The position numbers and the translations under genes were made by a program. The notes beneath the pieces are model-generated. The model saw only the letters and a program-made list of their open reading frames with translations, did no database searches and was not told the DNA's origin. Positions 50,645 through 59,314 of a stretch of DNA of 64,000 nt are shown one piece after another. Each line of letters starts with the position of its first letter. Position 1 is the stretch's first letter. Source of the stretch: Pseudohongiella sp. (GTDB lineage: Bacteria; Pseudomonadota; Gammaproteobacteria; Pseudomonadales; Pseudohongiellaceae); contig JAUYSM010000078.1 in NCBI GenBank assembly GCA_030696315.1, positions 18,764 to 82,763 of the forward strand. The letters run 5' to 3'.

Positions 50645-51562
50645 TCAGTTGTTCAGCGCGCGCAACTCCTCATAAACGATGGGAATCAAGTCGCTTGCCG
50701 TCCAGGACGGTACTTTTCCCCAACGCTCATCAAGATGCGCAGTGGGGGCGGCAACCATGGTTTGTTCCAGTGTTAAACCTTGCGCCACAAGTGCAGCGAC
50801 ACGCTCACGGATATCGTAAAGCAGCGCCAGCACTTCCTGCATGCCGGCGCGATTGCTGACCCCACTGCCATGGCCGGGGATCACCTTGGTGTCCGGACCT
50901 GCCAACTCGATTGCCAACTCCATCGCAGCAATCATGCCCAGAAAACTGCCACCGTTGTAGACATCGATAATGGGATACATATTAGTGCGGAACACATCGC
51001 CAAGATGCATCACATCAGAGCCTAGAAAATGCACAAAACTGTCGCCATCCGTATGCGCAGGCGGAGCGATAAACACACGCACCTCCTCACCATTCAGATG
51101 AAAGCTGATAGCGTCACTGTAAGTTATGACAGGAAGCGCACCCGGTGGCGGTTGAGGAAACGTGATGCCGCCACGGCGCGGTATGCGCAATTCAGTCAGC
51201 ATACGCACACGCACATCGTCATGCGCCAGGATGGTGACACCGTAAGCTGCCAGGTTATTGTTGCCACCAATATGATCAGGGTGAACATGGGTATTCACCA
51301 AAAACCTGATGTCGGCATCGCTGATAGAACGCACAGCCACCAGCAAATTTTCTGTATCCCTGTCGTATCGGTCGTCAATCAGCAACACACCATCAGGGCC
51401 TGAAAACACACCGATATTGCCATCGGTATCCGGGGCTTCCAGCATGTGTACATTGCCTGCCACATGCGTGACTTTAAAGAAGTTATCAGCCACTTGTGCC
51501 GACACAACTCCTGACATCAACAGCGTTGCTGCGATCATTATTTTTTTTATCAATTGAGCCAT
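50645..51562 (-). CDS. Secreted metallo-beta-lactamase-fold hydrolase
   Basis: A 305-residue exported MBL-fold protein; the signal peptide ends GVVSAQ. Zinc motifs are THVHPDHIGG, APPAHTDGDS (with H and D), and a later GHGSGVSNR region. LIDDRYDRDTENLL precedes them, typical of the B3-like quinoprotein-relay or AIM-type hydrolases in this family. The start at 51562 is chosen because GGGA lies 6-7 nt upstream; a TTG four codons earlier is less likely. First gene of an operon with the aldehyde dehydrogenase (42 nt gap) and a second, anchored MBL-fold enzyme. Not evidence of antibiotic resistance by itself. Confidence 0.88.
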   Translation of the reverse strand: MAQLIKKIMIAATLLMSGVVSAQVADNFFKVTHVAGNVHMLEAPDTDGNIGVFSGPDGVLLIDDRYDRDTENLLVAVRSISDADIRFLVNTHVHPDHIGGNNNLAAYGVTILAHDDVRVRMLTELRIPRRGGITFPQPPPGALPVITYSDAISFHLNGEEVRVFIAPPAHTDGDSFVHFLGSDVMHLGDVFRTNMYPIIDVYNGGSFLGMIAAMELAIELAGPDTKVIPGHGSGVSNRAGMQEVLALLYDIRERVAALVAQGLTLEQTMVAAPTAHLDERWGKVPSWTASDLIPIVYEELRALNN

Positions 51563-51659
51563 GGTCAATCCCAACCTCGTTGTTGATTATTTTTCAGGCG
51601 TGTGCAAGATTGCGGCCTCTGATCTGTACCCATTGATCCATTTTTATAAGGACATGCAC

Positions 51660-52070
51660 ATGCGTTTTATTCAGAACAATATCAAGTGGATCATGCTGGC
51701 TGGCGGTGCACTGACATGCACGATGGCACTGGCCATCGTGGCACCAGAACTCGCACTGCAGCGCAGCTTCGGGGCGACACTGCAAGGCCCTCTGGCGGAC
51801 GTGGTTGTACGCAGCTGGGGCATGCTGATTACCCTCGTGGGTGCCATGCTGATATATGCCGCGTTCCGGCCCGTGCATCGCACACTGGTGCTGCTGGTAG
51901 CAGCAGTGAGCAAAGCCATGCTGCTGATACTGATTGCGGGGCCGGGGCGCGAATTTGCCGGGACCGCCATGCCGGTCATTGTGGCCGATGGGCTGATGGT
52001 GCTGATATTTTTGGTGTATCTGTTGAGCGTCAGCGCGCGCCAGCATAGCGCTCCTTCCGATTCCGTCTGA
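51660..52070 (+). CDS. Small four-helix inner-membrane protein
   Basis: A 136-residue polytopic protein with four predicted membrane helices (starting near WIMLAGGALTCTMALAIVA, WGMLITLVGAMLIYAAF, LVLLVAAVSKAMLLILIA, and VIVADGLMVLIFLVYLLS). The family resembles uncharacterised four-helix proteins of proteobacteria. The ATG at 51660 is chosen because AAGGA lies 7 nt upstream; longer frames back to 51561 have no ribosome site. The last 41 nt overlap the convergent sulfatase gene. Confidence 0.75.
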   Translation: MRFIQNNIKWIMLAGGALTCTMALAIVAPELALQRSFGATLQGPLADVVVRSWGMLITLVGAMLIYAAFRPVHRTLVLLVAAVSKAMLLILIAGPGREFAGTAMPVIVADGLMVLIFLVYLLSVSARQHSAPSDSV

Positions 52071-53814
52071 ACAATGGCTTGAGCAGCAGTTTGTATAGAA
52101 GCACACAAAACAGGAGTACAGCGAACAGCCCACCCAAGGCCATTGCCAGTAAGGTCATGCCATATTTATCGAGTATTTTTTGTGTAGAAGCGTCGGCAAT
52201 CATTCTTTCACCAGAATAGCCTGGCGGCATCGGCAATACGCCATTTTGCGCAGCAAAACGGTCATAATCTTCCAGCATCCGGGCGACGCGAGCGGGTTGC
52301 TCGGCGCTCAGATCCCGGGTTTCGCCTGGATCTACAACAACATTGTGCAGACGCCAGATACCGTCACCATATTGATCCAGATTGCGCACCAGTTTGTAAT
52401 CGCCCTTGAACACGGCAGATTGCCCGGAAGCTTCAAGTGCAACGGCGTCGTCTGGCCCATACATGGCGGGAGCTCTACCCTGCAACACGTCGAGCAAACT
52501 GCGGCCGCTGAATGCCGGACCGCTGGCCAGCGCACGCGTACCGGTCAGATCGAGAATGGTGGGGGCCAGGTCGGTAATAAAACTGAACGGATGCAGCACA
52601 CCTGATGCTGGAATGCCCGGTCCTGACATGATCAAGGGCACCCGTGTGCCACCTTCGCTGGCGTGAAATTTGAATAATGAACCCGCTGCGCTGCCGGCAA
52701 TTGCCCACTCCGGGCCAATGGAGGCGTATGAGCCGCGCTCTCCCAGCGTCGCGACATCCTGTGAATACCCCTCAAGTTGCAGCCAGAGTCTGAATCCGGC
52801 ATCAGCCGTTGGATGGTTATGTTCAGGCCCGTTGTCTGACAGCACCAGAAAAACCGTGTTGTCGTAGGCGCCTGTGTCTTTGAGATGATCAATCATACGC
52901 CCAAGATGAAAATCCATGGCTTCGAGCATGCCAGCATTGATCTGCATACTGCGGATACTGCGTTCGCGCTCGCGATTTGAGAGATCTTCCCACTTGCGCA
53001 ATCTTTCTGGAACCGGTCCCAGCTCGGCGTCGGCCGGCAGCAAACCGCGTGCAATAGCAGCCTCATGTCGGCGCTGACGTTGCACTTCCCAACCGGCATC
53101 ATAAACGCCGTTGTAGCGCTCAATGTATTCACGTGGTGCCTGAACAGGAATATGGATAGCCTGAAAACCAATATAGGAAAAAAATGGCTGGCCCGTCGCT
53201 GTCTGTTCAATAAACTCAATCATCTTGTCGACCAGAAACTCGGATGAATAGAAGTCATCGGGTAAGGTGCCACGCTGCCCATCTTCGAACCAGTCGGCCT
53301 GATCATATTGCGGCAGATAGGTGCGCTGCGACCAGTTGTCGGCGCCGGACGCGTCCAGAATGAAGCTGCGGTCAAACCCGCGCGCGACGGGCAGACTTTC
53401 CGGGGAATGCCCCAGATGCCATTTGCCAGTAATGTAGCTGGCATACCCTGACTGTTTCAGATGTTCTGCAAGCGTTGGTACATCGCTGGCCAGTTCACCT
53501 TTGTAAGCGGGATGCTCAGCCTGCTCAGGGGGCCTGAGATGATCCAGTGTCGCTACGCCCGCACGATGGCTGGGCACACCGGTCATCAGCATGGCGCGTG
53601 ACGGCGCGCAGGTCGGGGCCGAATGAAAATTGCTGAACATCACGCCGGACGCTGCCAGGCGGTCAATATTCGGCGTACTGATTTCACTGCCATAAACGCC
53701 CAGATCGGTAAATCCCGCATCGTCGATGAGAATCACCACAATATTTGGCTGCGCGGCGACGGCTGGCAGCGCCATCATCAGTGATACCAGTGAGATCAGA
53801 AAGTGTTTACGCAT
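52030..53814 (-). CDS. Secreted, membrane-anchored arylsulfatase family sulfatase
   Basis: A type I sulfatase of about 594 residues. After a signal peptide (LISLVSLMMALPAVAA) comes the metal-binding start VVILIDDAGFTDLGVYG and the cysteine-type motif CAPSRAMLMTG (Cys about residue 69), the site converted to formylglycine. GKWHLG and VLSDNGPEH are further catalytic elements. The C-terminal LLAMALGGLFAVLLFCVLLY is a membrane anchor followed by a basic tail. The gene lies directly after an FGE-type gene and overlaps it by 8 nt, so it probably makes its own maturation partner. It likely desulfates algal or host sulfated compounds. Confidence 0.93.
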   Translation of the reverse strand: MRKHFLISLVSLMMALPAVAAQPNIVVILIDDAGFTDLGVYGSEISTPNIDRLAASGVMFSNFHSAPTCAPSRAMLMTGVPSHRAGVATLDHLRPPEQAEHPAYKGELASDVPTLAEHLKQSGYASYITGKWHLGHSPESLPVARGFDRSFILDASGADNWSQRTYLPQYDQADWFEDGQRGTLPDDFYSSEFLVDKMIEFIEQTATGQPFFSYIGFQAIHIPVQAPREYIERYNGVYDAGWEVQRQRRHEAAIARGLLPADAELGPVPERLRKWEDLSNRERERSIRSMQINAGMLEAMDFHLGRMIDHLKDTGAYDNTVFLVLSDNGPEHNHPTADAGFRLWLQLEGYSQDVATLGERGSYASIGPEWAIAGSAAGSLFKFHASEGGTRVPLIMSGPGIPASGVLHPFSFITDLAPTILDLTGTRALASGPAFSGRSLLDVLQGRAPAMYGPDDAVALEASGQSAVFKGDYKLVRNLDQYGDGIWRLHNVVVDPGETRDLSAEQPARVARMLEDYDRFAAQNGVLPMPPGYSGERMIADASTQKILDKYGMTLLAMALGGLFAVLLFCVLLYKLLLKPLFRRNRKERYAGAR

Positions 53815-54694
53815 CGCGCGCGCACCTGAACCCAACATGCATCAACGAGCTGTCTGGCGAGGAGTGACTGCGTGAAGACACCCGGTAACCGTGGCAGACT
53901 GCGGCCTCACACAAGAATGAACCCCCACGTTGCACCTTGGTAGCGCCTTGTTCAGGTGCGTCGCTGGCGCTGCTTCGACCGACATAACTGCCATGCCAAT
54001 CGGACGTCCATTCCCAGACGTTACCGGCCATATCGCTGAGTCCGGCAGGTGACAGTCCAAAGTGGCCGACAGGTGAGGTGGTTGCGAATCCGTCCTCCAA
54101 GGTATTGATAATCGGGAAGGTGCCGTTCCAGGTATTGGCTTGCCAGACCTGTGCAAGAAAGTCGCCTTCCTTGAGCAATTTGTCGCCAAAGGCGTAACTG
54201 ACATCACCCTCGTGGCCGCTGCGGGCTGCGAACTCCCACTCCACTTCATTGGGTAATCGTTTATTGCGCGCTCCACAATATGCCTGCGCATCATCCCACG
54301 ACACTTGTGTGACCGGATGATCGGCTGGGGCAGCGCTACTGTCTGGTCCTAATGGAAATTGCCAGTTTGCGCCAGGCTGCAAGAACCAGCGGCCGGTGCC
54401 AAACTGCATTACAGCCGCATCACCAAATTGTTCTGCGGTAGTAACGTATCCGGTTTCTTTCACAAAATCTGCAAATGCCGCCACGGTAACCGGTGTGCGA
54501 TCCATCAGGAAATCAGGCAGCTGTACGCGAAACACCGGGCGCTCATCGTCCATACCTTGCTCTGAGCCAATCGGCGACTCGCCGCCAGGGATCAGCACCA
54601 TATCAGATGGAATTTCATCCGCTGAACACAAAACACCCGTTGCCATCAGGGGAATGACCAATGACCAAGCGCGCACAGCAGACAAAGCAGTCAC
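53807..54694 (-). CDS. Formylglycine-generating enzyme (SUMF1-type), exported
   Basis: The enzyme oxidises the Cys of sulfatase motifs to formylglycine using copper and O2. The classic C-terminal core is present: GGSFLCEAAVCHGYR with C262 and C267 (the catalytic, copper-binding pair), SRSHSSPDSS and VGFRCA. DMVLIPGG and HPVTQVSWDDAQAYC are family N-terminal marks, and LPNEVEWEFAARSG follows. A signal peptide (about 1-24) is present, which places maturation in the periplasm. The start is a GTG with GAGGAA 7 nt upstream. It is upstream of, and overlaps, the sulfatase. Confidence 0.93.
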   Translation of the reverse strand: MTALSAVRAWSLVIPLMATGVLCSADEIPSDMVLIPGGESPIGSEQGMDDERPVFRVQLPDFLMDRTPVTVAAFADFVKETGYVTTAEQFGDAAVMQFGTGRWFLQPGANWQFPLGPDSSAAPADHPVTQVSWDDAQAYCGARNKRLPNEVEWEFAARSGHEGDVSYAFGDKLLKEGDFLAQVWQANTWNGTFPIINTLEDGFATTSPVGHFGLSPAGLSDMAGNVWEWTSDWHGSYVGRSSASDAPEQGATKVQRGGSFLCEAAVCHGYRVSSRSHSSPDSSLMHVGFRCARDA

Positions 54695-54794
54695 AGGCGT
54701 TTCCTCACTAAAATTCGCATGATATTATCCAGAAGTATAATAACCACCCCGGCACTTGTCTACTGGGCACAAAATCATATCAGGGAATGGCGTT

Positions 54795-56150
54795 ATGACG
54801 ATCAAACGATGGGTACGTACGCGTGGTCTGGCTTTCCTCACCAGCCCTCTGTATCGCGATCTACGCCGTAGCAAAGCTGTATTGTTGCGGCGACTGCGCG
54901 GTCAGCAAGCTGTTGTACACTACTTTCATCAGGTGGACGATCCCTATTCCGATCTTGCCGTGCGTGCCCTGCCTCACCTTGCGGCTACTTATGCAATCAA
55001 GATTGTTCCGCATCTGGTGCCAGCACCCGATGCAGGAGCCGCACCGGAACCGCAGCGCCTGAGGGACTGGTCTTTACGTGACGCTGCTGATCTGGCCAAT
55101 GCACTCAAATTGACGCCGCCGCCCTGGCGGCATGCGCCCTCGTCCGATGCACTTGGTCAGGCACAGGCGGCCTTGGCCGGGATCAGTGACGTTGTTGAAT
55201 TTGCTGAGACTGCCGCCAAGATTCGGCACGCATTCAGCGTCCTTGATGAACTTGGCTTCAAAGAACTGGGCATCGCATCTACCGGATATGCCGCAGCAGC
55301 GCTGAACGATGGCAAAGCCTTGCGCGCTATGCTGGGGCACTATCTGGGCGGCATGTTCTACTTTGAAGGCGAATGGTACTGGGGTCTGGATCGCCTGCCT
55401 TATCTGGAGCAGCGCTTGCAACCCTTGGCACAGCATAGCCAAGTCACACCATTTGTACCCAGACTCGAAACCTCAGTGGTGTCTGTGGCTAAACCCGATA
55501 TTCAGGCACAGGTTCAAACGCCGCTTACTGCATCGTCAGGACCTCAGCGCCCGATTCTGGATTTGTATTTCTCGTTTCGCAGCCCCTATAGCTGGATCGT
55601 ATTGCCGCGGGTTATTGCCCTGGCAAATGCATACCATGCCCATCTCAGACTGCGGTTTGTGCTGCCCATGGTGATGCGCGGGCTGCCCATTCCTGATGCC
55701 AAACGCTTTTACATTGTCAGCGATACCAAACGAGAGGCAGAGCGCGTAGGCCTGCCGTTTGGCATGATTGCCGATCCTGTTGGTAAACCGACTGAGCGGG
55801 GGCTGGCAGTACTGCATCATGCCATCCAACACAACAAAGGCGAAGCCTTTGCCGTGTCGTTTATGCGCGGTGTATTTGCAGAAGGTATTAACGCGCGCAG
55901 TGACTCGGGTTTGCTCAAGTTGTGTAAACGCGCGGGTATCAGTGAGGCACACATGCATGCCGCACTGGCTGATCCCGGCTGGCGCGCAGTAGCCGAGGCT
56001 AACCGGGAGGAAATGTTTACACTGGGTATCTGGGGAGTGCCCGCCTTCAGAGTCAATGAAGGCAGCGCACATTGGGGACAAGACCGGTTATGGTTGCTGG
56101 AGGAACAACTCAAGCAAGCAACGATGCCAGTACCCGACGCTCGCCCGTAA
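54795..56150 (+). CDS. Tandem thioredoxin-fold protein (HCCA-isomerase/GST-kappa-like)
   Basis: A 451-residue protein with two HCCA-isomerase/DsbA-like units. The N-terminal unit has VVHYFHQVDDPYSDLAVRAL; the C-terminal unit has LDLYFSFRSPYSWIVLPRV, and SPYS is the GST-kappa/HCCA isomerase glutathione-binding site with its active Ser. The later IWGVPAFRVNEGSAHWGQDRL is typical of the family's C-terminus. No CxxC is present, so it is not a disulfide oxidase. The N-terminus is basic without an obvious signal peptide. The double unit is unusual. The ATG at 54795 has AGGGA upstream. Its last 41 nt overlap the convergent dioxygenase. The substrate is unknown. Confidence 0.82.
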   Translation: MTIKRWVRTRGLAFLTSPLYRDLRRSKAVLLRRLRGQQAVVHYFHQVDDPYSDLAVRALPHLAATYAIKIVPHLVPAPDAGAAPEPQRLRDWSLRDAADLANALKLTPPPWRHAPSSDALGQAQAALAGISDVVEFAETAAKIRHAFSVLDELGFKELGIASTGYAAAALNDGKALRAMLGHYLGGMFYFEGEWYWGLDRLPYLEQRLQPLAQHSQVTPFVPRLETSVVSVAKPDIQAQVQTPLTASSGPQRPILDLYFSFRSPYSWIVLPRVIALANAYHAHLRLRFVLPMVMRGLPIPDAKRFYIVSDTKREAERVGLPFGMIADPVGKPTERGLAVLHHAIQHNKGEAFAVSFMRGVFAEGINARSDSGLLKLCKRAGISEAHMHAALADPGWRAVAEANREEMFTLGIWGVPAFRVNEGSAHWGQDRLWLLEEQLKQATMPVPDARP

Positions 56151-57123
56151 ACGGTTTGCGACCATGCATCACCACTGAGTTATCCACCCACGCCACATCG
56201 CCGGCTTGCCAGGCCATGTCAAACGACAGGTCTTCGGCAAGTTTGATCACAATGGCCATGGCGTGCGGATCAATCACACTGCCATCACCAAAACAAATTG
56301 ATTTCTGTGCGACATTGCGCTTGTCCTGCCAGCCTTGAAAGGCAGCGATCAACTGATTAAAAAACACACGACGGCCATCATCCAGCGTGCGCACCGCAGG
56401 CAGTACCGGTGTGGTCACGCGCAGATTGTCTTCCGGCAACCATTGCCATTGATATCCGAGGCTCTGCAGCTTCGACTCTGCAGCCGCCTTATCAGGCGCA
56501 TTCAGCGTGCTGCGCCAGCTGCGCCCCTGCCCGGACTGCAGATCCTCTTGATCAGGCATGGTATTGGTGTATCTGACACCTTTATCTTCGCAGGCTTTCA
56601 CAAATTCCGGCAGCACTGCTTCAATCTGATTCAGTAACACGTCCGAGCGGCACAGCGGTGTAGCGCCACCCGTGATAGCAGGCAGTTCACAAAAGAAAAA
56701 CAGGGCAGATGGATAAATGGGGGTTTGCGCCATTTCATGATGCAGATAGATGGCGATATTGGCGGGCGCTTCGTTGGCGGTAAACACGCGCTCCGTGCGG
56801 TTGCGTCTGACGGCATTCGACAATGAATCGGTGTACGTAAAATTTTTTAAACCAAAATGCTGGATAAAGGCATCAAAGTCCAAGTCAGACACTACCGGGA
56901 ATCCGCGAAACAGAATAGCACCGTGCTCTGACAGTTCACGCTTCAGTTTGTCCAGATTCGCCTGAACCCAGGCCGCCACCGCACCCGGATCAGTTTCGCT
57001 GTTTGCGGACATCGCGTAAATGAGCGGAAACGGCTGCGGGTGAAACTGTTGTCCGTCGACTGCGAGCGAGTCGATGGACAGTGCGGTATTGTTACTTGCT
57101 GTACTCACGTTCACCTCAGTCAT
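56110..57123 (-). CDS. TauD/TfdA-fold, SyrP-like Fe(II)/2-oxoglutarate dioxygenase
   Basis: A non-heme iron oxygenase of about 337 residues. The iron triad's first part is in YLHHEMAQTP (HxE), with distal His in VMHGRKPF and the 2-oxoglutarate Arg in GERRVLASL. ALFFFCELPAITGGATPLCRS and FNQLIAAFQGWQ follow the SyrP/clavaminate-like pattern. These enzymes hydroxylate amino acids or small acids. The start overlaps the aldo/keto reductase stop by 8 nt. It is the last gene of the symporter/Gfo-Idh/reductase/dioxygenase operon, so it may act on the imported compound. No NRPS genes are nearby, so SyrP's peptide role need not apply. Confidence 0.88.
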   Translation of the reverse strand: MTEVNVSTASNNTALSIDSLAVDGQQFHPQPFPLIYAMSANSETDPGAVAAWVQANLDKLKRELSEHGAILFRGFPVVSDLDFDAFIQHFGLKNFTYTDSLSNAVRRNRTERVFTANEAPANIAIYLHHEMAQTPIYPSALFFFCELPAITGGATPLCRSDVLLNQIEAVLPEFVKACEDKGVRYTNTMPDQEDLQSGQGRSWRSTLNAPDKAAAESKLQSLGYQWQWLPEDNLRVTTPVLPAVRTLDDGRRVFFNQLIAAFQGWQDKRNVAQKSICFGDGSVIDPHAMAIVIKLAEDLSFDMAWQAGDVAWVDNSVVMHGRKPFTGERRVLASLLA

Positions 57124-58090
57124 AAATGGGATAAAACTTGCCAAAGGCCAACTCACAGAACACGCCGGGATCATTAAATCGTCGATTCCGATTCAAGCCG
57201 GTGATTGCTGCCATGTCGTCACTGCTGAGCACAAAATCAAACACTGACAGATTTTCTGGCAGACGTTCAATCCGCGAGGTTTTGGGAATCACCGACGTCC
57301 CGCGTTGCACCCCCCAACGCAAGACCACTTGCGCGGGCGTGCGTTGTACGCGCTTGGCAATCTCGCGCACCACCGGCTCGTTTAACACAGAATCCTGATC
57401 GTTAGCCATTGACAGTTCAATGTAAGAACCTGCGCCCAGTGGTGAAAACGCAGTCACTGCGATGTCATAACTTTGCGCCAGACGTATCAGTCGCTCCTGT
57501 GTAAGATAGGGGTGCGATTCGATCTGTAACATCGCCGGCTTGATGACGGCGTAAACCATCAAATCATGCAGCAGTGCGCTGTTGTAATTACACACCCCGA
57601 TATTGCGCACCAATCCTGCCTGAACCAGACCTTCCATGCCACGCCAGGTATCCGACAAGCGGACCGGCTCAACTTCCATGGTGGGCGACTGTGCTTTTGG
57701 ATCAAATATCCACTCAGGAGGATAACGTTCGGCGATCGGCACATACTTCAGCGAGATCGGAAAATGTACCAGGTACAGATCCAGGTAATCGACGCCCAGA
57801 TCCGACATGGATTTTTCACATGCTTCACGCACATGTTGCGGGTGGTGGAAGCTGTTCCATAATTTGGACGTAATCCACAAATCCTGACGCGTGCACAGAC
57901 CATCCGCCAGTGCGCGGCGGATACCTTCACCGGCTTCTTTTTCGTTTCCGTAGTCGGCCGCACTGTCCAGATGACGGTAGCCCGCTGCAATCGCCTTGTA
58001 CACTCGGTCAGCTGTATCGTTTTTTGCTATTTTCCAAAGCCCAAAACCCACGGCTGGCATTGGATACTGTTTCACTTGAATGCTGTTCAT
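57116..58090 (-). CDS. Aldo/keto reductase
   Basis: A 324-residue NADPH-dependent TIM-barrel reductase. Family motifs: VGFGLWKI, AGYRHLDSAADYGNEKEAGEG with the catalytic Asp and Tyr, TSKLWN with the Lys, LDLYLVHFPIS with the His, and VIPKTSRIERLPENLSVFDF near the C-terminus (cofactor binding). Catalytic residues are intact. The ATG overlaps the stop of the upstream Gfo/Idh gene (ATGA). It probably reduces or oxidises a carbonyl of the compound handled by this operon. Confidence 0.94.
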   Translation of the reverse strand: MNSIQVKQYPMPAVGFGLWKIAKNDTADRVYKAIAAGYRHLDSAADYGNEKEAGEGIRRALADGLCTRQDLWITSKLWNSFHHPQHVREACEKSMSDLGVDYLDLYLVHFPISLKYVPIAERYPPEWIFDPKAQSPTMEVEPVRLSDTWRGMEGLVQAGLVRNIGVCNYNSALLHDLMVYAVIKPAMLQIESHPYLTQERLIRLAQSYDIAVTAFSPLGAGSYIELSMANDQDSVLNEPVVREIAKRVQRTPAQVVLRWGVQRGTSVIPKTSRIERLPENLSVFDFVLSSDDMAAITGLNRNRRFNDPGVFCELAFGKFYPIYD

Positions 58091-59310
58091 ACCTTACCGC
58101 CTTCCAATAGATGTTCCAGTTGCTGCGCTTGCAAAAAGCTGTCGATACTCACTACCTGCCCGCTGCGCAGCGATTCTTGCGCTGCGCTGGCTACAATCAT
58201 GGACCACAATCCTTGCTGCACGCTGGCACAATCGACTTGCTTACCCTCCAACTGATCCATCAGCGCGATGTGCTCATAATAGGTCGCGCCATGATGCCCA
58301 CTTTGTTCAATCAGTTTGGGATACGATAATTCTGTGCTGCGTGAAGCACCGTTTTCGCCCAGCTCAACTTTTATGGAGGCTTTTGTTGGCAGCTGCGCAT
58401 GAAAGTCAAAACGCTCATGTGTCAATAGTCGACCTTGATCACCCACCACAATCAGCTCTTCTGAAAAATCGGGACAAAACATATTCAGTGTAAAGCTGGC
58501 ACGGACACCATTGGCATAATCAATACTGACAAAAGCATGATCATCGATGTCAGACGCAACACCCTCTTTCTGGAAATCCAGAAAGTTCACTGCGCGCCCA
58601 CCACTGGCATAAACCCGCACGGCTCTTGAATCCGCCATCAGATTGATCAGATCAAAGTAGTGGCAGCATTTTTCGACCAGCGTACCGCCGGTGTTGCGAT
58701 TGAATTTATTCCACTGCCCCACTTTGTCCAGGAATGGCGGACGGAATTCACTCATGCTGATGGTGTGAATCTGCCCCAGGCTGTCCCGGTTTTTTACCTC
58801 GTAAAAGGCCTCCTGATATTGGGCTTTATAGCGGTACTGCAACCCAATCTGCACAAAAGCAGTGTGCTGTTGCGCCGCCTCCACGATAGCAATCGCATCC
58901 GCCAGAGTGGTTGCCATCGGCTTCTCTAAAAAGATGGGTTTACCACTGCTCAATGCTGTTTTCAGCACCTCAAAGTGTGTGAAATTGGGTGTGCAGATCA
59001 TCAGTACATCCGCATCAGGGTCATTGCAGGCAGATTCAAGATCCGCATAACGCCGCAAAGGGTCGCTGCTCACCAAACGGTACGTGGCCTCCGCGGCATC
59101 CATACTTTCGGGCTGTTGATCATAAATACCCAGTACCCGGGCTCGGCCCAACAAAGCAGCCACACGCATATGTTCCTGGCCCATGGTACCGGTACCAATG
59201 ACCACCAGATTATGGCGGGGAGCTTCTTGCTTGTAGAGATAGCGGTCTGCGTCGGTAATATGCCGTTGGTTGATGGAGTTTTCAAAAAATCTCAAACGTG
59301 GTTTTGTCAT
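58087..59310 (-). CDS. Gfo/Idh/MocA family NAD(P)-dependent oxidoreductase
   Basis: A sugar or polyol dehydrogenase of about 407 residues. The Rossmann motif VIGTGTMGQEHMRVAALLG appears at about residues 37-55 of the protein. FLEKPMATTLADA carries the catalytic Lys (EKP), and the C-terminal fold contains VEKCCHYFDLINLMA with the later His/Asp region typical for the family. The N-terminus has about 30 extra residues before the Rossmann fold. The ATG at 59310 lies 2 nt after the symporter stop, suggesting reinitiation. Second gene of the operon begun by the SSS symporter. Confidence 0.9.
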   Translation of the reverse strand: MTKPRLRFFENSINQRHITDADRYLYKQEAPRHNLVVIGTGTMGQEHMRVAALLGRARVLGIYDQQPESMDAAEATYRLVSSDPLRRYADLESACNDPDADVLMICTPNFTHFEVLKTALSSGKPIFLEKPMATTLADAIAIVEAAQQHTAFVQIGLQYRYKAQYQEAFYEVKNRDSLGQIHTISMSEFRPPFLDKVGQWNKFNRNTGGTLVEKCCHYFDLINLMADSRAVRVYASGGRAVNFLDFQKEGVASDIDDHAFVSIDYANGVRASFTLNMFCPDFSEELIVVGDQGRLLTHERFDFHAQLPTKASIKVELGENGASRSTELSYPKLIEQSGHHGATYYEHIALMDQLEGKQVDCASVQQGLWSMIVASAAQESLRSGQVVSIDSFLQAQQLEHLLEGGKV

Positions 59311-59314
59311 TTGT

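Noticed and set aside
49157..51562. Carbapenemase or beta-lactam resistance from the two MBL-fold genes
   Set aside because: Operon context with an aldehyde dehydrogenase and an anchored RNase Z-like layout favour metabolic hydrolases.
56110..57123. A syringomycin-like non-ribosomal peptide cluster, suggested by the SyrP-like dioxygenase
   Set aside because: No adenylation, condensation or carrier domains are in the window; the neighbours are sugar-type redox enzymes.
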